Numbered from the stretch's first letter, positions 27,167-37,163 are shown. The stretch is DNA of 64,000 bases from JAAYAY01 sp963674575 (GCA_963674575.2 CAXXQT010000005.1:1674001-1738000), one strand, 5' to 3'. Program-made: numbers and translations. The notes: generated from the letters alone by a model not told the origin.

Positions 27167-28516
27167 TCAGCAGTCGACGCTGCGCGGCTCCTGGACCGGA
27201 TCAGTCTTGACGAACAGGTAGACCGCGTCGTTGTTTTCGTGGGGCGTGATCCAATGGCACACGTTCTTTGGGATCTCATGGACGTCGCCTTTGCGCATCA
27301 CACGATAAAGGGGAGCGCCGTCCGTGTAGAGACAAAGGGAGCCTTCCAACACGAAGATCAACTCGAACTGGTTGGGATGCCGCTTGCGTTGCTGCGCCTT
27401 GGCAGCGTCTTCCGGAAGCACGGCGATGCCAATGGCGACAGCGTCGGTTTCGAGGAAGTACGGGTGGTCAACGTCTGCGCCGGCGAAGTACAGAGAGGAC
27501 AGGAAGGGCCAAATCCTCTTCTCGCGTTTCATGCGCCGCACCAACGACTCCAGCTTGATGGCCGATCCGCCGCCATGGGCGGCTTGCTCCTCTCTCCAGA
27601 GCGTTTCCAGGAACTGCCGGCGAATGTCCCTCTGTACAACATTCGAGTGGGTACCTGGCGTCGGAGGTGTATCCCCGCCAAAGTAGTCTTCGAAATAGAC
27701 GCGGTTTGTGAAGCAGGCGCTAAACACAACATCGACTTCCTTGCAACGCAGAAGGCGAAACTCCCAGAGGATGCCGAGCATCAGAAGGAAATAGAGAATG
27801 GCGAGCACGGCGGGCAGGCAACAGAGGTCGGGTGGAGAACAACTCCGGACAATTCTGACGTCCACCAAGGCGAGAACGAACGCGAAGAACAAAGCATAGA
27901 ACGACCCTGCCAGAAAACGGGTCATGGCCTCCGCTGCATAGGCTTCCGAAGCCGAATTGGGGTCCACCTTGTTCAGGATGGACTTGCAGAGATTGAAGAA
28001 TGTCGTATTGCGGTATCCCATGGTCGGACTGAAACGGGCGGACCAATGACGCTCGTAGAAATCAAGAACAGGAGGCGCAAACCGTTGGCTGCACTTGTGC
28101 TGCATCCACGAATCGTAGAAGAAAGGCTCGGTGAGATAGCTGTCGTCGAGGTTGAAACGCTTGATGGCAGATCGCCGAAAGCGGCGGCAAACGCGACATG
28201 CGATACAAGGCGCCAACAATAGCCGCACGGCCCATTTGGCGATGCACTTGACGAAGCGGATGAAGCGGCCGGAGAGGCAATCAACGATTTCCGTACGAAA
28301 GGACCGCAGGACAACGCCGAGGAGATAACCAAAGCTCAGAATCAGCGAAAGGGCGTAGGTTTGGCTGGTGACGAACTTCAACGCCGCGTCCCGTTGCTCC
28401 TGCGTTGCGAACGCCATCATCAACAGCCCCAATGTGCCCAACAGATTGAGCAACAGAAACACCCCGGGCATGAGAATTTCAAAGAACCCTTTGACGCCAC
28501 TCTTTGGAAAATCCAC
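27167..28516 (-). CDS. Multi-pass membrane protein fused to a C-terminal cupin domain
   Basis: A 449-residue protein. About four hydrophobic segments are seen: FFEILMPGVFLLLNLLGTLGL and LSLILSFGYLLGVVL early, then GSFYALFFAFVLALVDV and LPAVLAILYFLLMLGILWEF. The last ~130 residues form a cupin with FELIFVLEGSLCLYTDG and KGDVHEIPKNVCHWITPHE. The start is a GTG (28516) with a strong GGAGG 6-7 bases ahead. I do not recognise the fused family. A membrane sensor or transporter regulated by cupin ligand binding is one possibility. Confidence 0.78.
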   Translation of the reverse strand: MDFPKSGVKGFFEILMPGVFLLLNLLGTLGLLMMAFATQEQRDAALKFVTSQTYALSLILSFGYLLGVVLRSFRTEIVDCLSGRFIRFVKCIAKWAVRLLLAPCIACRVCRRFRRSAIKRFNLDDSYLTEPFFYDSWMQHKCSQRFAPPVLDFYERHWSARFSPTMGYRNTTFFNLCKSILNKVDPNSASEAYAAEAMTRFLAGSFYALFFAFVLALVDVRIVRSCSPPDLCCLPAVLAILYFLLMLGILWEFRLLRCKEVDVVFSACFTNRVYFEDYFGGDTPPTPGTHSNVVQRDIRRQFLETLWREEQAAHGGGSAIKLESLVRRMKREKRIWPFLSSLYFAGADVDHPYFLETDAVAIGIAVLPEDAAKAQQRKRHPNQFELIFVLEGSLCLYTDGAPLYRVMRKGDVHEIPKNVCHWITPHENNDAVYLFVKTDPVQEPRSVDC

Positions 28517-28827
28517 AGCGACCTCCCCCTTCGCAATAGATGCTAGTGATCCAGGCGTACTATTCAGGTGTTAAATACCGTAACAGACTACGGAGGGCGT
28601 ATATATAGCCCACTTGAGGGAAGCGAGTTTTGGCTGGGCGTTGCCGGGGGGCCTCAGTCAGGGTGGACTGGCCGTCCTCCCCGACAGGCAGGAAGCGGCG
28701 GATTTACGAGGATTCGTCACCGGCTTGAGATTCGGCGATCTTCCTGGACAACGGATTCCCGGCGCGGTATCAAAGCGAGTTGCCGTCACGGGACGGGCCT
28801 CCTCTCCCAAACCATCTGGAGCGTCGA
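28517..28827. other. Divergent intergenic region
   Basis: The 311 bp between the membrane-cupin gene and the VCBS gene must hold both promoters. A TATATATA tract at about 28600 is the only AT-rich point, but no defined promoter could be assigned. Confidence 0.4.
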
Positions 28828-30054
28828 ATGACCTGGCTTCGAACAGCCATCTGCCTTCTCGCCATTGCCTCCTTTTCCCTGGCCGCGGAGCCCTGGCCTC
28901 GCCATACGATCGACAATTCGTCCCGGGGGGCAGACGGCGTCAAACTGGCGGATTTCAACGGAGACGGACTGGCCGACATTGTGACGGGGTGGGAAGAAGG
29001 GGGCGTCACTCGGCTCTACGTGCATCCCGGACACGCCCGAAGCGCCAAGCCGTGGCCACCTGTCGTTGTCGGCAAGACGCCGAACGTGGAAGACGCGGTG
29101 CCGGTCGATCTGGATCGCGATGGCTCTCTGGACGTGGTGAGTTGCTGCGAGGGCCGGACGCGAAGCATGTTCGTCCATTGGGGGCCGAAAGATCGAGGCA
29201 AGTTGCTTGCGTCGGAGGCGTGGCAGAGCGAAGCGATCCCCGAATCGGTGGGGCGGATGATGTGGATGTTCTGCGAGCCCATGCAGGTCGACGGCAAACG
29301 GGGCGTCGACCTGGTTGCGGCCGGCAAGGGCGACGGGGCCAAAATTGGCTGGTTCGAGTCGCCCGAAGATCCCCGAAATCTGGCGGCCTGGAAATGGCAT
29401 GCCATGGATGACGTGGGATGGGTCATGTCGATCAAGATCCGCGATGTGGATGGCGACGGCGACGCGGACGTGCTGCTCAGCGATCGCAAGAGGTCGCGTC
29501 GAGGGGTCCGCTGGCTGGAGAATCCCGGGCCCGGGCAGGAGCAAACAGGGCGGTGGCGCAATCACAACCTGGGCGGACAGGATCGCGAAGTGATGTTTCT
29601 CACCGTTGCCGACCTGGATGGCGACGGCAAGGACGGCGTGGTCTGCGCGGTGAAAGACGGACCGATTCTCTTACTTCAGAGCGAGGCGGACACCGGCTCG
29701 TGGACAACTCGCGAAATTGCCATGCCGGAAGGTTATGGATCGGGCAAGGGAGTTGCCGTGGGCGATCTCGATCAGGATGGGAAGCCAGAGCTCGTCTTCA
29801 GTTGCGAGCACGCCGACGGGGCGCTTTCGGGAGTTGGCCGGATGGTCTTTCCGGACGGCGTCGGACACGGCAAGACCGCGATCGAGGACGTGAGCGGTTC
29901 GGAAGGCATCAAGTACGATCGGCTGGAACTGATTGACGTCGACGGCGACGGCGATCTCGACATCCTGGGCTGCGAGGAGCGGCAACCGATTGCCGGCAGG
30001 CCGGAAGGGCTCGGCGTGTTTTGGTACGAGAACCGCCTCGTTCCGTGCCGCTGA
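28828..30054 (+). CDS. Exported VCBS/FG-GAP repeat protein
   Basis: A 408-residue secreted beta-propeller-like protein. A short signal peptide (LLAIASFSLAAEP) is followed by Ca-binding FG-GAP blades: LADFNGDGLADIVTG (~35-49), PVDLDRDGSLDVVS (~95), IRDVDGDGDADVLL (~210), VADLDGDGKDGVVC (~260), VGDLDQDGKPELVF (~310) and LIDVDGDGDLDILG (~368). The ATG at 28828 precedes the signal. Planctomycetes carry many such proteins, thought to be surface or adhesive; no enzyme domain is attached. Confidence 0.88.
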   Translation: MTWLRTAICLLAIASFSLAAEPWPRHTIDNSSRGADGVKLADFNGDGLADIVTGWEEGGVTRLYVHPGHARSAKPWPPVVVGKTPNVEDAVPVDLDRDGSLDVVSCCEGRTRSMFVHWGPKDRGKLLASEAWQSEAIPESVGRMMWMFCEPMQVDGKRGVDLVAAGKGDGAKIGWFESPEDPRNLAAWKWHAMDDVGWVMSIKIRDVDGDGDADVLLSDRKRSRRGVRWLENPGPGQEQTGRWRNHNLGGQDREVMFLTVADLDGDGKDGVVCAVKDGPILLLQSEADTGSWTTREIAMPEGYGSGKGVAVGDLDQDGKPELVFSCEHADGALSGVGRMVFPDGVGHGKTAIEDVSGSEGIKYDRLELIDVDGDGDLDILGCEERQPIAGRPEGLGVFWYENRLVPCR

Positions 30055-30067
30055 GTGCGACCCAAGC

Positions 30068-30979
30068 TCAACGCAGTTGGGAACGGGCCAAAACGTTGGC
30101 CCGACTCAGGGCTTCATCGAGTTTCCTGATCACGGTCACGATTTCGTCGCGTTCCAGGCCGAGGGCGGTGAAGAGTTCGAGGGGCGGTGACGCGGAGGTG
30201 GAGATCCCAAGGGCGGAACGATGGCGATAGTCGCAAAGCCAGTCGCCCAGGGTGATAGCGTGCACCATGTCGCGGTTGGGCCCTTCGTAGTCGGCGGCGT
30301 GATGGTGATGGCCGATGGTATCGGTCAGGTGGACGGGAAGTTTCCACTGGAGGGCCACGTACTCGCCCAATTCGCCATGGTCGAACCCGATCGTCTCGCG
30401 TTCCACGACGTGGGCGGGCCTTTCCGGAGTCACGGCGTCGATCACGCGGCGAAACGGTTTATGGAGATACTGATCGATGAGGACGAAGCCGATGTCGTGG
30501 AGCAGGCCGGCCAGATAGGTTTCCTGGGGGTCGACACGTCGGGAGATGCGAGCAATTTCTTGTCCCACGACGGCCGTGCTGACCATGTGGTTCCAAAGTC
30601 CCTCGCGGCTGTATTGCTTGTACCCTGCCGTTTCTCGAAACAGCGGCGCCACGTAGGCGCTCATGGCGATGTTGCGGATCTCCTGGAAGCCGAGGAGCAT
30701 CACGGCCTGCTTGAGATCGCCGACGGGCTCGCGAACGCCCACGAAGGACGAGTTGACCGTGCGCATGATCCGCATGGCCACGGCGGGATCGCTGCGGATG
30801 ACCTCGATCAGATCGTCGGCGTCGGACTCGGAATCGTGGGCCAACTCCATGATCTCGACGGCGCGGGTCGGCAATGAAGAAACATCGCCAATCTGCTGGA
30901 AGACTCGCTCGATCACGTCCGCACGCGCCGGGTCGCGGCGATTGGCGGTCGGTTGGGTTTCACAGAGTTCGACGCTCAT
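30068..30979 (-). CDS. HDOD-domain signalling protein
   Basis: A 303-residue HDOD protein (a degenerate HD-type domain in signal output). The core begins with VFQQIGDVSSLPTRAVEIMEL and SDPAVAMRIMRTVNSSFVG, then LGFQEIRNIAM, and later LAGLLHDIGFVLIDQYL, where the HD pair is present. The ATG at 30979 is preferred to the TTG at 30997. The stop is 13 bp from the convergent VCBS gene. It lies 121 bp from the response-regulator gene on the same strand, with which it may form a signalling pair. Confidence 0.88.
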   Translation of the reverse strand: MSVELCETQPTANRRDPARADVIERVFQQIGDVSSLPTRAVEIMELAHDSESDADDLIEVIRSDPAVAMRIMRTVNSSFVGVREPVGDLKQAVMLLGFQEIRNIAMSAYVAPLFRETAGYKQYSREGLWNHMVSTAVVGQEIARISRRVDPQETYLAGLLHDIGFVLIDQYLHKPFRRVIDAVTPERPAHVVERETIGFDHGELGEYVALQWKLPVHLTDTIGHHHHAADYEGPNRDMVHAITLGDWLCDYRHRSALGISTSASPPLELFTALGLERDEIVTVIRKLDEALSRANVLARSQLR

Positions 30980-31100
30980 TCCGCCAATTCTCGACAAGCG
31001 GCAGATTCGTCACAACCGGGCTCTGGCCGCGGTCGCGTTCTTTCCAAGGATAGCTTACGGAACGCGCCGAGGATCGTGGAATCCTCTGCCGAACAGCGCA

Positions 31101-31913
31101 TCACGACGGGGCGAGGGACTTCACTTCCTCGAGAAATTGCCGCAGGACGCCTTCGTGCTCGGTCACGTAGCGGAGAATATCGCGGCGCGAGATGATGCCG
31201 ACGACCTCACCGTCGCGGACAACCGGAACGCGGCGTATGCGGTGACGTTGCATGAGTTGAACCACCTCGGAAGGGAGCGAGTCCTCGCTAACCGACGTGA
31301 TCTGGGGGGTCATGAGGCTGCGGACGGATTTCTGCCGCAAATCGGGATGGGTGATCGACTCGATGAGGTTGAACTCGCTCACCAGACCGACGAGGCGTTT
31401 GTCGGCGTCGACAACCGGCAGCCCGCTGATGCCGTGCTGGAGGAGCAGGTCGATGGCTTCTCCGACGGGCGCATCGGGGGAAATCGTCACGACGTGCGGG
31501 TTCATCACCGAACGGCAGCGATAGACAGACCCGTCGACGGCGGCTCCGTTTTCTCGGCAGTAGATCTCAAGGTTGGCTTTGAGCCTCGTCGGATCGAAGG
31601 GTTTGACCATGTAGAAGGTCACGCCTGCGGAAATCGCCTCCTGGACCCGTTCTCGGCTGTTTTCGGCCGTGACCATGATGACCGGGACCTTCGTGTTGCG
31701 CATGCGAACGGCGCGGAGCACTTCCAGTCCCGTTTTGCCTGGCATGTCCCAATCGAGGAGGATCAAGTCGAAGTCGATGCAGTTCACGAGTCCCAGAGCT
31801 TCATTGCCGTCGGCCGCCTCCACCACGTTCGCGACTTCGAGGTTGACCAAGGTCTTGCCAAGCAACGCGCGAACGGCCCTGTCGTCGTCTGCGACTAAAA
31901 CGTTCTTGCTCAT
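31101..31913 (-). CDS. Response regulator with two CBS domains
   Basis: A 270-residue protein. Residues 1-~120 form a receiver domain: DDD at 9-11, phospho-acceptor D54 in LILLDWDMPG, MVTAEN with the switch Thr near 82, and MVKPFD with Lys near 104. Residues ~130-260 are a CBS pair (MNPHVVTISPDAPVGEAIDLLLQHGISGLPVV and MTPQITSVSEDSLPSEVVQLMQRHRIRRVPVV). The output is therefore a nucleotide-binding CBS module and not a DNA-binding one. It is upstream of the HDOD gene on the same strand. Confidence 0.92.
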   Translation of the reverse strand: MSKNVLVADDDRAVRALLGKTLVNLEVANVVEAADGNEALGLVNCIDFDLILLDWDMPGKTGLEVLRAVRMRNTKVPVIMVTAENSRERVQEAISAGVTFYMVKPFDPTRLKANLEIYCRENGAAVDGSVYRCRSVMNPHVVTISPDAPVGEAIDLLLQHGISGLPVVDADKRLVGLVSEFNLIESITHPDLRQKSVRSLMTPQITSVSEDSLPSEVVQLMQRHRIRRVPVVRDGEVVGIISRRDILRYVTEHEGVLRQFLEEVKSLAPS

Positions 31914-31984
31914 GTCTGCCCTATACTCGACTGCCCCCGACGCCTGACAAATCCCATCCCCGTTTTGTGTTAACCTTCGTATTC

Positions 31985-32066
31985 GGGGGTCACCGGCTGC
32001 TTGTCAGCCAACGCCGCCACGTTGCCTCAAGACATACCCCAATTGCTAAACGTGACAGAGCCGTCC
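31985..32066. repeat. MITE-like repeat family B, decayed copy
   Basis: Read on the minus strand, GGCTCTGTCA...TTGGGGTATGTCTTGAGGCAACGTG matches the left half of the 105-bp element at 25588-25692, then similarity fades. The 478-bp gap around it (31914-32391) has no other feature. Confidence 0.6.
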
Positions 32067-32391
32067 GGAACGGGTTTTCCTGCGACGCCGAGCCCTCGGG
32101 CTCGACACTGGCCGGGTCACGCGGCCCTCCTTACGCGGGGTTAACCACAGCCCCTACGAAAATCGTACGGCGTTTTTGGGGCCAGAAAATTATAGTTCAC
32201 GTTTTCCCGCCGAGGCTTGCAGGAATCGAGATCAAAGGTCGCCCCTTGCGCCAGGGCGCAGCGTCCTATCCGCTTGGCGATTGGCAGAGATTGCCGAACA
32301 GCGCGTAACATATTGCGTACACACGCGTTGCGGCGACACCCTCCTGTTGCGGAAGGTGCGGGCAGCGCGCCGACGACGAACCGCGTCCGCG

Positions 32392-34542
32392 TTAGTCCTT
32401 GTAAGACACGCTCAGGACGAGATCCTCACAGACCAGTCCGGTTGTCTGCGCGCGGACCGATTTCCAAAGGGCTTCGCCCATCATGGGGCTGTTGGCGGCT
32501 CCGAAAGAGACATCACTGCGTTGGTAGCCCGATCGCGGCTTGAGAACGCCAGGGGCATCAATAGCAAGCTTCCCGTCCACGAAGACTCTCAAGTCAAGGC
32601 CCGCCACTTCCAGGCGGTACCGATGGAAACCGTCGGTCGTGTCGATTGGATAGCTGAAACTCTTGTGATGGAACAGTTCGATGCGGTCGGGCCACAGGGC
32701 AAGTCGCTCACCGCTTTCACCGTTCGAGAGAATGATGAAGCTGGAACCTGACTTGACTTGGGCTTCGGCCTCAATGACGGCCTTGCCCTGGGGGTCCGTG
32801 CTCCAGGAGTGGCGATAGTAGAGGTAGTCGCCGGGATCCGTGCCGCGATCGGCGATTCGCAAGGCGCCTTCTTCAAGGCTCTCCTCGGTGTGCGCCGATC
32901 CGCGATCGCGCCGCCAGCCACGCCCGGGCTTTTCGTTGCCGTCAAAAACAATGCCCCATTTCTCGCCGTCTGGGAGAGACGAGGCGGCATGGATCTCGAT
33001 TCGGTTGACGCCCTGCTGCAGAGCGGACACCGGGACGGAGTAATCAAGCCAACCGTCTTTCACGGCGGGGTCGACCAGGGTCGTGCCGTTGATTTGGACT
33101 TCGAGTTGTTCCGCCTTGGTGACCGACGGGGCTTCGACGTGGAGTTTGGCCTTGGGGTGTCGTCCCTGCTTCGTAGCGGCGGCCAGGTCGTCGCCCACGA
33201 CCATGTCGACACTGAGCGGGACCGCGGGTGTGATGCGGCAAGGGTGACCGGGCCCCAGGAGCGGCACGTTTCGGTATTCGAGCCCACCGGCCAGGAATCG
33301 TTCGGGCCGATCGTCGCGAACGTGGACGAAGTAAAGCTTGTTGTTGGTGGCCAGTGTTTCCGGATCGCCCAACTCGCGCCAGATTTCACTGTTGGGGTTG
33401 AAGGAATTGAACAGGTGGAGTCCGTCGGCGCCGGCGTTCCAGGCGTTCAAGGCCCGGCCCCGGTAGCTCTCCAGGGAGGCGCGGCGAAAACGCGTTTCGC
33501 CCCGGACCCGCGAATCGCTCAAGCAAGGATAGACGGGCACATCGTACTTGTGTCCGAGTTGGACGCTGTACTCCCAGGGATTGAGGCGAAAATAGCAAGT
33601 GGTGATCAGAAGGTCGACAAGGCCGTCCTCAAGCCATGTTTCGAGATCGAACCCCATATCGCGGCAATACTCGACGGAGTCGGGCACGCGGATCGAAACG
33701 AGAATGGGCCGTCCTCGCTGAATGCCACGCTCTTCCGTCATGGAGCGGATGCGTCGCATGAGGTCTGTCATCAGAGCCCGCTGAGCATCGCTGGCCTTGC
33801 CGCCCATGGCCGTGCTCTTGAAGTAGCAGAGGTGGCGGAAGAAGTCGAGTTCGACGCCGTCGACGTCGTAGTTGTCGCACACCTCCTCGATGTAGCGGAA
33901 CGCCAGGTCGCGAATTTCCGGTACGGCATAGTCGACGGAACTCCAACGTCCGCAGGGAGTGCGATCTTTCGGGTTGCCCACGAGCCATTCGGGGTGTTCG
34001 ACTTTCAAAGGCGGGAAGAGGAAGTACGGCTTGTCCGGCCGATGGGCCACGTCGTGGGTGTCGTTCATCCGCATCGACCAGAAGACTTCCATGCCGTTGG
34101 CGTGGCCGAAGTCAACCACGGCCTTCAGGCAATCCGTTCCGCCGTCGATCAACTCCTGCGCCACATTGTGTTGCGTGGGGAGCAATCCACTCTCGGAACC
34201 GGAACGAGTGAGCACGGTTCCGATTATGGTGTCGTGGGTGAAGTTGCTGAATCCCGAGGAGATCGTGCAGTAGGCAAGGCAGTCAACCTGCGTGCCAGCC
34301 AGGGGGGTCGTTCGTTTTTCCAGGAAGGCCGGCACGGAGACCTCCTCCTCGATGGGGAAGTAGAGGGCGTCGCACCCGTCGTTGTTCATGATGAGTCGGC
34401 GAGGACGTTCGGCGAGAGTCCGCCGCTGCTGCCGGAGTTGCGAGACGGATAGCGACGGTTCCGCAGCAAACCCAGGAACGGCGATACCGGACGCCAGAAT
34501 CAGTGCAAGGAGGATGCCCGAGCGAAATAGCGAAGACGGCAT
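32392..34542 (-). CDS. Exported glycosidase-like protein (GH10-like/GHL barrel)
   Basis: A 716-residue secreted protein. Residues 1-27 are a signal peptide. The TIM-barrel-like part (to ~430) has AVVDFGHANGMEVFWSMRMND, EHPEWLVGNP, YDVDGVELDFFRH with a likely catalytic Glu/Asp, and VSIRVPDSVEYCRDMG. This is the pattern of planctomycete family-10-like (GHL) glycosyl hydrolases of unproved activity. The C-terminal ~270 residues contain beta-sandwich stretches (laminin-G/LamG-like, e.g. HRYRLEVAGLDLRVFVDGKL). An AAAGGA motif precedes the ATG at 34542. Substrate is unknown. Confidence 0.78.
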   Translation of the reverse strand: MPSSLFRSGILLALILASGIAVPGFAAEPSLSVSQLRQQRRTLAERPRRLIMNNDGCDALYFPIEEEVSVPAFLEKRTTPLAGTQVDCLAYCTISSGFSNFTHDTIIGTVLTRSGSESGLLPTQHNVAQELIDGGTDCLKAVVDFGHANGMEVFWSMRMNDTHDVAHRPDKPYFLFPPLKVEHPEWLVGNPKDRTPCGRWSSVDYAVPEIRDLAFRYIEEVCDNYDVDGVELDFFRHLCYFKSTAMGGKASDAQRALMTDLMRRIRSMTEERGIQRGRPILVSIRVPDSVEYCRDMGFDLETWLEDGLVDLLITTCYFRLNPWEYSVQLGHKYDVPVYPCLSDSRVRGETRFRRASLESYRGRALNAWNAGADGLHLFNSFNPNSEIWRELGDPETLATNNKLYFVHVRDDRPERFLAGGLEYRNVPLLGPGHPCRITPAVPLSVDMVVGDDLAAATKQGRHPKAKLHVEAPSVTKAEQLEVQINGTTLVDPAVKDGWLDYSVPVSALQQGVNRIEIHAASSLPDGEKWGIVFDGNEKPGRGWRRDRGSAHTEESLEEGALRIADRGTDPGDYLYYRHSWSTDPQGKAVIEAEAQVKSGSSFIILSNGESGERLALWPDRIELFHHKSFSYPIDTTDGFHRYRLEVAGLDLRVFVDGKLAIDAPGVLKPRSGYQRSDVSFGAANSPMMGEALWKSVRAQTTGLVCEDLVLSVSYKD

Positions 34543-34736
34543 GGCGAGGGTCCTTTCTAGGGAAGGCTGGAAGCGACGTGATTCTACCCCTTGACGCAGG
34601 AACCGTGCAAATCCTGTGCACTACCGGAATTCCTTGACTTGCCGGGCGCTGCGGGGTGTAATGGCATGCTGCACCCAGCCTGGTCGTCCGCGAGGCGATC
34701 GGCAACACGACATCCTCGCTTTTTTGGAGCCCTTCC

Positions 34737-35717
34737 GTGCAACGTGTTTTCGTTTTCCCTTCCCTGGTGGCCTTGCTTCTGCTCGTGTCTTCCCTCCGCG
34801 CCGAGGAGCCTGGTCCGGTTCGCATGATTTTCGACACGGATATGATGGGCGACGTGGACGACGTGGGGACGGTGGCGCTGCTCCACGCGTTGGCAGACGA
34901 AGGCGAAGTCGAGGTGCTGGCCATGGGCATGTCGGGGAAGAACCCCTGGAGCCCCTTGTGTCTGAACGCTTTGAACACGTACTTCGGACGCGGAGAAATT
35001 CCGATCGGGATGGTGCGTGGGCCTGCCTTCGACAAGCCTTCACGCTATGCAGAGCAGATTGCGAAGGAATTTCCGCGGACGTTGAAATCGGCGGCCGACA
35101 CACCGGATGCGACGACTCTTTACCGGAAAGTGCTGGCGGCCGAACCAGACAGTTCCGTCGTGATGGTCAGCGTTGGCCAACTGGCGAACTTCGCCAATCT
35201 GCTGAAAAGCCCCGCTGACGATTTCAGCGACCAGGACGGCACGGCCCTCGTCCGCCGGAAGGTCAAGGCGTGGGTGTGCATGGGCGGGAAGATCCCGGAG
35301 GGGCGCGAAGCCAACCTCGTCAACGACGGCGCCGCGGCCGCCTACGCCATCGCCCACTGGCCGACCCCCATTATTTTCAGCGGCTTCGAGATCGGTAAGG
35401 ACATCAAGACCGGCGCCGCGCTGAAGCGGGTCGCGAAGACGTCTCCGGTGCGGCGAGCCTTTGAACTGTTCAACGGCCTGCGAGACCGCGAAAGTTGGGA
35501 CCAGACGGCCGTTCTCTTTGCCGTGCGCGGGCTCGACGGCGGCCTTGACGATTACTGGGACGTGGAAAAAGCGGGCTACCTCCATGTGGACGAGGACGGC
35601 GCCAACCAATGGCGGTCCACGCCCGACAAGAGCCATGCTTACCTCGTACAGAAGATGGATCCGAAAAAGATTGCGGAAGTGATCGAAGAACTCATGCTTC
35701 GACAACCGAGAAGGTGA
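34737..35717 (+). CDS. Exported nucleoside hydrolase-like protein
   Basis: A 326-residue protein of the inosine-uridine nucleoside hydrolase (IunH) fold, with a signal peptide (LVALLLLVSSLRAEEP) instead of the usual cytoplasmic start. The metal motif is FDTDMMGDVDDVG at ~34-46, corresponding to DxDxxxDD. The distal Asp/His part is altered (LVNDGAAAAYAIAH), so activity on common nucleosides is uncertain. The start is GTG at 34737. It is followed after 4 bp by the sulfatase gene, so they probably share a transcript. Confidence 0.82.
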   Translation: MQRVFVFPSLVALLLLVSSLRAEEPGPVRMIFDTDMMGDVDDVGTVALLHALADEGEVEVLAMGMSGKNPWSPLCLNALNTYFGRGEIPIGMVRGPAFDKPSRYAEQIAKEFPRTLKSAADTPDATTLYRKVLAAEPDSSVVMVSVGQLANFANLLKSPADDFSDQDGTALVRRKVKAWVCMGGKIPEGREANLVNDGAAAAYAIAHWPTPIIFSGFEIGKDIKTGAALKRVAKTSPVRRAFELFNGLRDRESWDQTAVLFAVRGLDGGLDDYWDVEKAGYLHVDEDGANQWRSTPDKSHAYLVQKMDPKKIAEVIEELMLRQPRR

Positions 35718-35721
35718 TTTG

Positions 35722-37095
35722 ATGAGAAAACTGCAACTGTTGCTTGCCTGCTTGCTCTATTCACTGCTCGTTTGCTCCCCGGTTTGGGCGGCTGAAGGGA
35801 CGAAGCCGAATATCGTCCTCATCCTCTCGGACGACCAGGCGTGGACGGACTACGGCTTCATGGGTCACGATGCGATCCAGACGCCGCAGCTCGATCGGCT
35901 GGCGGAGCAGAGCGTTGTGTTCCGCCGAGGCTACGTGCCGACCGCCCTGTGCCGGCCTTCGCTGATGACGTTGGCGACGGGGCGCTACGCGCACACCCAC
36001 GGCGTGACCGGCAACGATCCGTCGCCCAAGTACGCCAAGCCGAACTCGGAACTCTACGCCCAGCGGCGGGCGAAACTGATTTCCTATATTGAGCAGTTCG
36101 ACTCGCTTCCCCAGTTGCTCGTCGAGCAAGGCTACCTTTGCCACCAGAGCGGCAAGTGGTGGGAAGGCAGCTACCAGCACGGCGGATTCACCCACGGGAT
36201 GACCCGCGGATTCCCCGAGCCGGGCGGGCGCCACGGCGACGACGGGCTGAAGATCGGGCGGCAGGGGATGGAGCCGGTGACCGACTTTGTGGACATGGCC
36301 GTTGCCGAGGGGAAGCCGTTCTTCCTGTGGTACGCCCCGTTCATGCCCCACTCGCCCCACACTCCCCCGGAACGGCTTCTCAAGAAGTACGCCACGCCGG
36401 GCCGCCCCTTGCCGATTGCCAAGTACTACGCCATGTGCGAGTGGTTCGACGAGACCTGCGGCGAACTGCTCGACCATCTCGACGCGAAGGGAGTCCGCCA
36501 AAACACGCTCGTGGTCTACGTGGCGGACAATGGCTGGATCCAGAGCCCCGATAGCCCCAGATACGCACCGCGTTCCAAGCAAACGCCTTACGAGGGCGGC
36601 GTCCGCACGCCGATCCTGTTCTCGTGGCCGGACAAAATCAAACCAGCGGACCGGCCCGAACTGGTCAGCAGCATCGATTTTGTTCCCACCGTGCTTGCCG
36701 CCGCCGGGGCTCGAATTCCAGACGGCCTGCCGGGGCTGAACCTGTTGCCCAATCTGGAGACGGGCGCGAAGATTCCGCGAGAAGCGATTTTCGGCGAAGG
36801 GTTCGCCCATGACATTGCCGATATCGAGAAGCCGGAAGCCTCGCTGCTCTACCGCTGGTGCATCGAAGGGCGGTGGAAGCTGCTGCTGACCTACGACGGC
36901 GAGGTGAATCGCTACAAGAGCACCCATCCGCGCACGGAGAAGGGGCCTCAACTGTTCGATCTCCTGGCCGATCCGACGGAAGAGAAGAACGTGGCGGCCG
37001 ACCATCCGGAAGTCGTCGCTCGCCTCGCAAAGAAGATCGCCGACTGGTATCCCCTCAAGGAGCGCAAGACGCAAACCGCGGTGAGTCCGAAGTAG
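35722..37095 (+). CDS. Exported sulfatase, Cys type
   Basis: A 457-residue secreted sulfatase of the alkaline-phosphatase superfamily. After a signal peptide (to ~24), NIVLILSDDQAW gives the metal-binding Asp pair at 37-38. TALCRPSLMTLATGRY holds the formylglycine precursor C77 in CxPS; Leu stands where the usual CxPSR has Arg. YVADNGWI and GGVRTPILFSWP are the later metal and substrate motifs. A sulfatase-modifying enzyme is needed and is not in the window. Planctomycetes use these on sulfated algal or other glycans. The ATG at 35722 is chosen, next to a TTG at 35719. Confidence 0.92.
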   Translation: MRKLQLLLACLLYSLLVCSPVWAAEGTKPNIVLILSDDQAWTDYGFMGHDAIQTPQLDRLAEQSVVFRRGYVPTALCRPSLMTLATGRYAHTHGVTGNDPSPKYAKPNSELYAQRRAKLISYIEQFDSLPQLLVEQGYLCHQSGKWWEGSYQHGGFTHGMTRGFPEPGGRHGDDGLKIGRQGMEPVTDFVDMAVAEGKPFFLWYAPFMPHSPHTPPERLLKKYATPGRPLPIAKYYAMCEWFDETCGELLDHLDAKGVRQNTLVVYVADNGWIQSPDSPRYAPRSKQTPYEGGVRTPILFSWPDKIKPADRPELVSSIDFVPTVLAAAGARIPDGLPGLNLLPNLETGAKIPREAIFGEGFAHDIADIEKPEASLLYRWCIEGRWKLLLTYDGEVNRYKSTHPRTEKGPQLFDLLADPTEEKNVAADHPEVVARLAKKIADWYPLKERKTQTAVSPK

Positions 37096-37163
37096 GGCAT
37101 TGGTCAAGCATCCGTTGGAGTCCAGCCTTCAGGCTGTCTTCGGCACGCGAAAGCGGATTATTC

